From the IMG/VR virus record IMGVR_UViG_3300029913_000067, positions 1-35,141 of that record: a stretch of 35,141 nucleotides of DNA; one strand, given 5' to 3'. The notes below the pieces were generated by a model, which saw nothing but the letters and a program-made list of their open reading frames with translations, did not search any database and was not told the origin of the DNA. The position numbers and the translations under genes were made by a program. The stretch's first letter is position 1, and each line of letters starts with the position of its first letter. Below, one piece after another: positions 31,420-35,141 of this stretch. This DNA is from a virus.

Positions 31420-32445
31420 TTAATATTGGGCAGAGAGCAGCGTAAACGCTTCAGGACGAATACCCCAACCAGGCGTTGCACGTTGAGTGTACAGCACGGT
31501 TGTGCCACCATCAGCAATTGGCGTCGGGATTTCAGTCGGTGCAGCAACGTCAGTCAACATGACCGATGTAGCCAATTGATTAGGAGCCAGACCTGGGAAT
31601 TGATTGGTGTCAACCATCGGATTTTGACGGTTAATTTTCAATTCAGGAAAATTCATGATGATCAAATCGGTACCGCTTGCACCTTGCCCAATCAACGTAT
31701 CATCTGCCACAAATTCAATCTTGTCGCCACCCACGCGGTTCGCGATATCTTCAACCACACCTGCAGCAACATCCACACCGGCACCGATGCGTTGAAATTG
31801 CGTCAACGATACGATACCACCATAGCCGATCTGGCTGACAAAGCGTTGCGGCGCACAGAATGTCACGCGCAACGGTACGCCAATGGTGTTGGTGCGGACT
31901 TTAGCGGCACCAATCATATTCAGCAAAAATTGCGCTAATTGCCCGCTGTCCCACGTGGAGTACCCCGGATTACCGTTGGAGTCCGAACCCAGATTCTGAG
32001 TCGTCGCGCCGTTGGTATTGACCAGACCTTCGCCGTTTGTAGGATTGAAACCATACAGCAAAGCGTTACGCAATTGCTGCGCGATACCTTGACGTGCCGC
32101 CAGGCGCATACCTTCGGGCAAAGAATAACCCCAGTTTCCGGTTGCGGCAGTGTCAAAATTATCGTACTGTGCTCGGGTTTGCATACGATATGTCGGTGTG
32201 CTGATCATCGAAGGGATGATCGATGCGGATGGCAATTGATTTACTGTTGACTGATTGGCAGAAACCTGTGTAGTCAGTTGCAGTTTTTTTGCATAGACGT
32301 ACAGATCATTTTCACCGATACGAACCATCGGATTACCTGTAGCAAGCAGATCAAATGCGCCGGTTGCCAAACTGTACTGCATGATCAATTCGGGCATCAT
32401 GTAGTGAGGGTTTGCCGTAATAAAGCTAGGGGCTAATGCTGACAT
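31420..32445 (-). CDS. Major capsid protein
   Basis: This 341-residue protein is the probable major head subunit (HK97 fold), resembling the DUF2184 group. It has an acidic/aromatic first third (LYVYAKKLQLTTQVSANQST), QTRAQYDNFDTAATGNWGYS, the E-loop-like region GMRLAARQGIAQQLRNALLYG, and a C-terminal GWGIRPEAFTLLSAQY. It is followed by hairpins and preceded by a decoration-type gene. Size and order support the call. Confidence 0.82.
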   Translation of the reverse strand: MSALAPSFITANPHYMMPELIMQYSLATGAFDLLATGNPMVRIGENDLYVYAKKLQLTTQVSANQSTVNQLPSASIIPSMISTPTYRMQTRAQYDNFDTAATGNWGYSLPEGMRLAARQGIAQQLRNALLYGFNPTNGEGLVNTNGATTQNLGSDSNGNPGYSTWDSGQLAQFLLNMIGAAKVRTNTIGVPLRVTFCAPQRFVSQIGYGGIVSLTQFQRIGAGVDVAAGVVEDIANRVGGDKIEFVADDTLIGQGASGTDLIIMNFPELKINRQNPMVDTNQFPGLAPNQLATSVMLTDVAAPTEIPTPIADGGTTVLYTQRATPGWGIRPEAFTLLSAQY

Positions 32446-32461
32446 GATTTTAGTCCTTTAA

Positions 32462-33100
32462 TTAAACTTCGCACAGAGCGACAGTATCGGTATAGATATA
32501 TGTCGCCACCCCGGTAGTCCCGTTGTAAGACACAGTTTTGTTTGCGTTTGATGACGGGCTGATGCTCAATACTTTGAACGATGTCGGTAACGCATAGTCG
32601 GTATTAGTTACCGTAATCCAGTTATTCGCCCAATTCCAGTAAAACTGGACATTCACTGCACCACCTTCAATGGCCGACACCGCTGCAGGATTCAAACGCA
32701 ACGGAATACGTGCGCCGGAACCGTTGCGATAGAAATTGACCGACATGCCTGGGCCATATGTCTGCGCCGGACTTTGAGGAGTCGTCAAACCAGCAAAAGC
32801 CTGGTTAACCACGCACCAGCAACTGATATCAGTTTCACCCGAGGTCGCAGCCAGCAATTGCGGCCCAAGCACACCAGTGCCAGGTACTGAACTTGACGTG
32901 ACGGTCGCCACATATTCAGTCATCGGCATCCCACCCCAAATTGGAGTTGTGTTGGCCGCAGCATAAACGCCCCCTGCCAATTTAAATTTAATCGCCGGAT
33001 CATCTTGCGCGTCACCCTGCGTATATCCGTTCGAATTTACATTAAATAACCCGCCAGCGTTTGTTGTCGCCATCGGGTTAAAAGAAATATTTGCACTCAT
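32462..33100 (-). CDS. Capsid decoration/cement-type protein
   Basis: This 212-residue beta-rich protein contains TNAGGLFNVNSNGYTQGDAQDDPA and FKLAGGVYAAANTTPIWGGMP (shown in parts: GYTQGDAQDDPA, YAAANTTPIWGG), a pattern I associate with phage structural cement proteins encoded between the maturation protein and the major capsid. It probably stabilises the expanded head. It lies 16 bases from the capsid gene. Confidence 0.7.
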   Translation of the reverse strand: MSANISFNPMATTNAGGLFNVNSNGYTQGDAQDDPAIKFKLAGGVYAAANTTPIWGGMPMTEYVATVTSSSVPGTGVLGPQLLAATSGETDISCWCVVNQAFAGLTTPQSPAQTYGPGMSVNFYRNGSGARIPLRLNPAAVSAIEGGAVNVQFYWNWANNWITVTNTDYALPTSFKVLSISPSSNANKTVSYNGTTGVATYIYTDTVALCEV

Positions 33101-33111
33101 AATTTCGCCCC

Positions 33112-34977
33112 TTAGCGTTTAGCGTTGTTTGCTGTATGAAATTCCATTGCACGGTATGGAGAACTCTTAAACTGGCCTAGCCAGCTATTAATATCACCAT
33201 AATATTTAGTAATGGTACGACCGGAACCGTCAGATGCTGTGCTACGAACTGCTTGCAATTGCCCGTCAGCGTAAGCCTTCGGTGATGTTGCATGTTTCAG
33301 AGCATCGGCATAAATTTTAGCTTCAAGCATGTTCAACGTGGTCGGGTCTTTTACGTCAGCCAGATTGATCGATTTGCAATCGTCGGAGTAATTTTGCAGA
33401 CCGCGCATTAAACGTTTGCGGTAATTCAGCAAAGTTTCACCAGACAGCGCACGGGATGCTGATTTACCGAAACATGCGTAAGCCGAATCTGCCTTGGCTT
33501 GAGCGTCAGCCATTGCCATTTCGTCGTCAGCGTCTTTTTTAGCCTTGTCTTCCATTTCTTTTTCTGTCAGATTTTCATCTTTTTTGCAGTCTTCGGCGTC
33601 TTTCTTATCCTTCGCCTCTTTAAGCGCTTCATCGGCATCTTTCTTATCCTTTGCCTCTTTTTCTTCGGCGTCTTTCTTTTCTTTAAGAGCCTCATCAGCG
33701 TCGGAAGCGCTACGCAGTGTTGGAGCAGGCATGTTTTTTTCCATGCTGTCCATACGTGACGATAGTCCGGTAACAAGCGTGGTCACACCATTAATTGCGG
33801 ACAGTAACTCACTAATCCCCGGCACTGAATTTTGAACCTGGGCGTCAGCTTTTGCGCCCGTTGTAATTGCATCGCTCATTTCTGACACCTCATTGTTAGT
33901 TAATAAAACACCATTTGCATCACCGCCTTTGTCCCACACACCGCGCCCGCCCTGCTCACTTGTGACTATCGCAATATGATCAATCAAAAAAGGTTGACCT
34001 TCGATCAATAACGGGTCTTCTCCTTCAACTCGCACAAGCATATTACCGCTCGCGTCGTTGAATACGACATTTGGGGACGTGCTGGTATTTTCTGGATCGG
34101 CGATAATTTTTGCAATCGCTTCATCCACATGGCACCGGGCAATACCCCAAATGTCGTCGCCTTTGATATATGGCAACATAATACTACCAATATTGCGTTT
34201 TGTGTATTCCTCAGATGACATTGCCGGGCCATCACCATCGCTCGGATGATCCATAATCACCGGCAATGCCTGACAACGTTTAAGGAAATTGTCATTTAAA
34301 TAAATTGACGGATCGCGCCAAACATATTCCTGATCTTTTGAGCGGTAGGCCATCCCCGTGCCAGTTATGCGAATAGCAAGCAATGTAATATTTGAATAAA
34401 ATTGTGGGCTGGGCAAAATACCGTCGGCCATCAGTTGGGCCACATCAAATTCAGTGCGAGCACCAGCAATTCTAAATGAAGCGATTAATCCGGGGTGTAG
34501 GGGGTTCGGGGCAGCGTCGGGCGCTGTCCACACAAACCCGGTTGATTCGTCGCAAATTTTAACGTCAAATTTGGGAACATCACGGGCGATGAATGTCTGG
34601 AAATGACCATCGTCGTGTAGTAATTTCAATGGCCCATCATAATCGAAACCGGTTTCTTCCAGTGTTTCGCGTCGGGCAGTTTGCGCCAGATGCTCGCCTT
34701 CTTCCTGATGACCACCTGGCAGGCCGAACACGCCCGGGTAATCGCCGCCGTTGCCGCGTCGCAATAGCAATGTCTCGCCTTCGGGCGTTATGAACATGAT
34801 GCCTGCTGCTGTAGCTTCTGAGGCATAGACTATTAGCGGGTTGTCAATACTGGAACCCGGCGCGTCATCAGCCGCAGCAAATTCCTTGCCAACAGATTGC
34901 GGCACGCCACCATAGCCGCCCGGAGTATGGGCAGCAGCTTCCATTAATCGATGCTGTGCTGGCGATGTTGACGGCAT
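33112..34977 (-). CDS. Nudix hydrolase fused to DUF2213-type capsid maturation/scaffold protein
   Basis: This 621-residue protein starts at 34977 behind an AAGG site. Residues 1-37 carry an AQHRLMEAAAHTPGG peptide found at ends of several phage head proteins. A Nudix domain follows, with box residues G89-x5-E95-x7-R103-E104-x2-E107-E108-x-G110 complete. A DUF2213-like region (about 170-360; GIARCHVDE, PVIMDHPS) is next, matching phage prohead protease/scaffold proteins. It is then very charged at 430-500 (repeated KDKKDADEALKE, scaffold-like) with a final folded part to 621. It presumably drives head assembly; the Nudix part may hydrolyse a nucleotide derivative. Confidence 0.8.
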   Translation of the reverse strand: MPSTSPAQHRLMEAAAHTPGGYGGVPQSVGKEFAAADDAPGSSIDNPLIVYASEATAAGIMFITPEGETLLLRRGNGGDYPGVFGLPGGHQEEGEHLAQTARRETLEETGFDYDGPLKLLHDDGHFQTFIARDVPKFDVKICDESTGFVWTAPDAAPNPLHPGLIASFRIAGARTEFDVAQLMADGILPSPQFYSNITLLAIRITGTGMAYRSKDQEYVWRDPSIYLNDNFLKRCQALPVIMDHPSDGDGPAMSSEEYTKRNIGSIMLPYIKGDDIWGIARCHVDEAIAKIIADPENTSTSPNVVFNDASGNMLVRVEGEDPLLIEGQPFLIDHIAIVTSEQGGRGVWDKGGDANGVLLTNNEVSEMSDAITTGAKADAQVQNSVPGISELLSAINGVTTLVTGLSSRMDSMEKNMPAPTLRSASDADEALKEKKDAEEKEAKDKKDADEALKEAKDKKDAEDCKKDENLTEKEMEDKAKKDADDEMAMADAQAKADSAYACFGKSASRALSGETLLNYRKRLMRGLQNYSDDCKSINLADVKDPTTLNMLEAKIYADALKHATSPKAYADGQLQAVRSTASDGSGRTITKYYGDINSWLGQFKSSPYRAMEFHTANNAKR

Positions 34978-35091
34978 TTAATAACCTTATAAATTTAACA
35001 GCAATTTGATGCAGGCGATGCCTTTAGAACCAACCGGGAACCGACTTAATCAGTCGTAAGGTGGTTAGTCAGACCAACCGCGACGGGCGAT
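34978..35091. other. Intergenic leader with possible hairpin
   Basis: The 114 bases contain the AAGG Shine-Dalgarno of the maturation gene. A nested inverted repeat is also visible: CGACT-5-AGTCG (35042-35056) inside AACCAACC/GGTGGTT (35028-35035 and 35060-35066). There is no T-run and no convincing promoter, so it may be a processing or attenuation site. Confidence 0.3.
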
Positions 35092-35141
35092 CTACTTCAC
35101 ATCATTTGCCGGTAATTTAGATTGTAAATGAATCTTGCCTT
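35092..35141 (-). CDS. Possible C-terminal end of an upstream head gene (partial)
   Basis: From the right edge the minus strand is open for 15 codons, ending HLQSKLPANDVK and a TAG at 35092-35094. The composition looks protein-like and this is where a portal or minor head gene would end, but the stretch is too short to be sure. Confidence 0.35.
   Translation of the reverse strand, partial: GKIHLQSKLPANDVK

Noticed and set aside
34978-35141. tRNA gene in the right-hand intergenic region
   Set aside because: The inverted repeats do not form a cloverleaf and there is no T-loop consensus.
1-35141. Integrase, attachment sites or a lysogeny switch
   Set aside because: No integrase, excisionase or cI/cro-like pair was found; the small TetR-like protein alone does not show a temperate life style.

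Overview
The window is a stretch of a tailed-phage (or prophage) genome whose virion has a contractile tail. A sheath, tube, tape-measure protein, hub, spike, baseplate J-like protein and collar fibre lie in the usual order, upstream of a peptidoglycan hydrolase and several small membrane proteins. The host is most likely a Gram-negative bacterium, probably a proteobacterium: there is a lipobox lipoprotein, a FlgJ-type glucosaminidase, Shine-Dalgarno leaders and protein families (DUF2213, DUF2184, DUF3383) that I associate with Burkholderia/Xanthomonas-type myoviruses. These family names come from memory of motifs, not from a search. No integrase, terminase or portal is visible; the last two would be expected beyond the right edge.

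Layout. (1) 1-611, minus: the 5' part of a gene whose product ends in GYSGTATA octapeptide repeats running off the left edge. (2) 672-5535, minus: a tightly coupled replication operon of a small membrane protein, SF2 helicase, VRR-NUC nuclease, TetR-like HTH protein and primase/SF3 helicase. (3) 5622-13490, plus: an accessory and replication block with an SA-repeat protein, several small ORFs, a DUF2800 nuclease, a DUF2815 ssDNA-binding protein, a rho-independent terminator, more small proteins and a family-B DNA polymerase. (4) 13544-34977, minus: a structural and lysis operon read from the right. It runs Nudix/capsid-maturation fusion, decoration protein, major capsid, connectors, sheath, tube, tail chaperones, tape measure, hub, spike, baseplate, fibres and lysis genes, and ends in a patatin-like phospholipase. 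The plus and minus blocks converge at about 13.5 kb and diverge at about 5.55 kb.

Regulation. A 16-bp palindrome of form TTGAC-N6-GTCAA occurs four times in the early half. Two copies sit at near-identical positions across promoters of the form TTGAC[A/G]-N17-TAATCT. The HTH protein encoded in the adjacent operon is the natural candidate to bind it. Nearly every gene boundary is an ATGA-type overlap, so expression is probably strongly coupled by translation.

Most notable: the repeated operator/promoter cassette; a patatin-like enzyme at the end of the lysis cassette; a Nudix domain fused to the capsid maturation protein; a fibre-like protein with a secretory signal peptide; a homologous domain inserted in both the sheath and baseplate J proteins; a probable -1 frameshift in the tail assembly chaperone; a small zinc-ribbon-like gene broken at an A7 run; and a 10-bp tandem repeat that puts start codons in all three frames.
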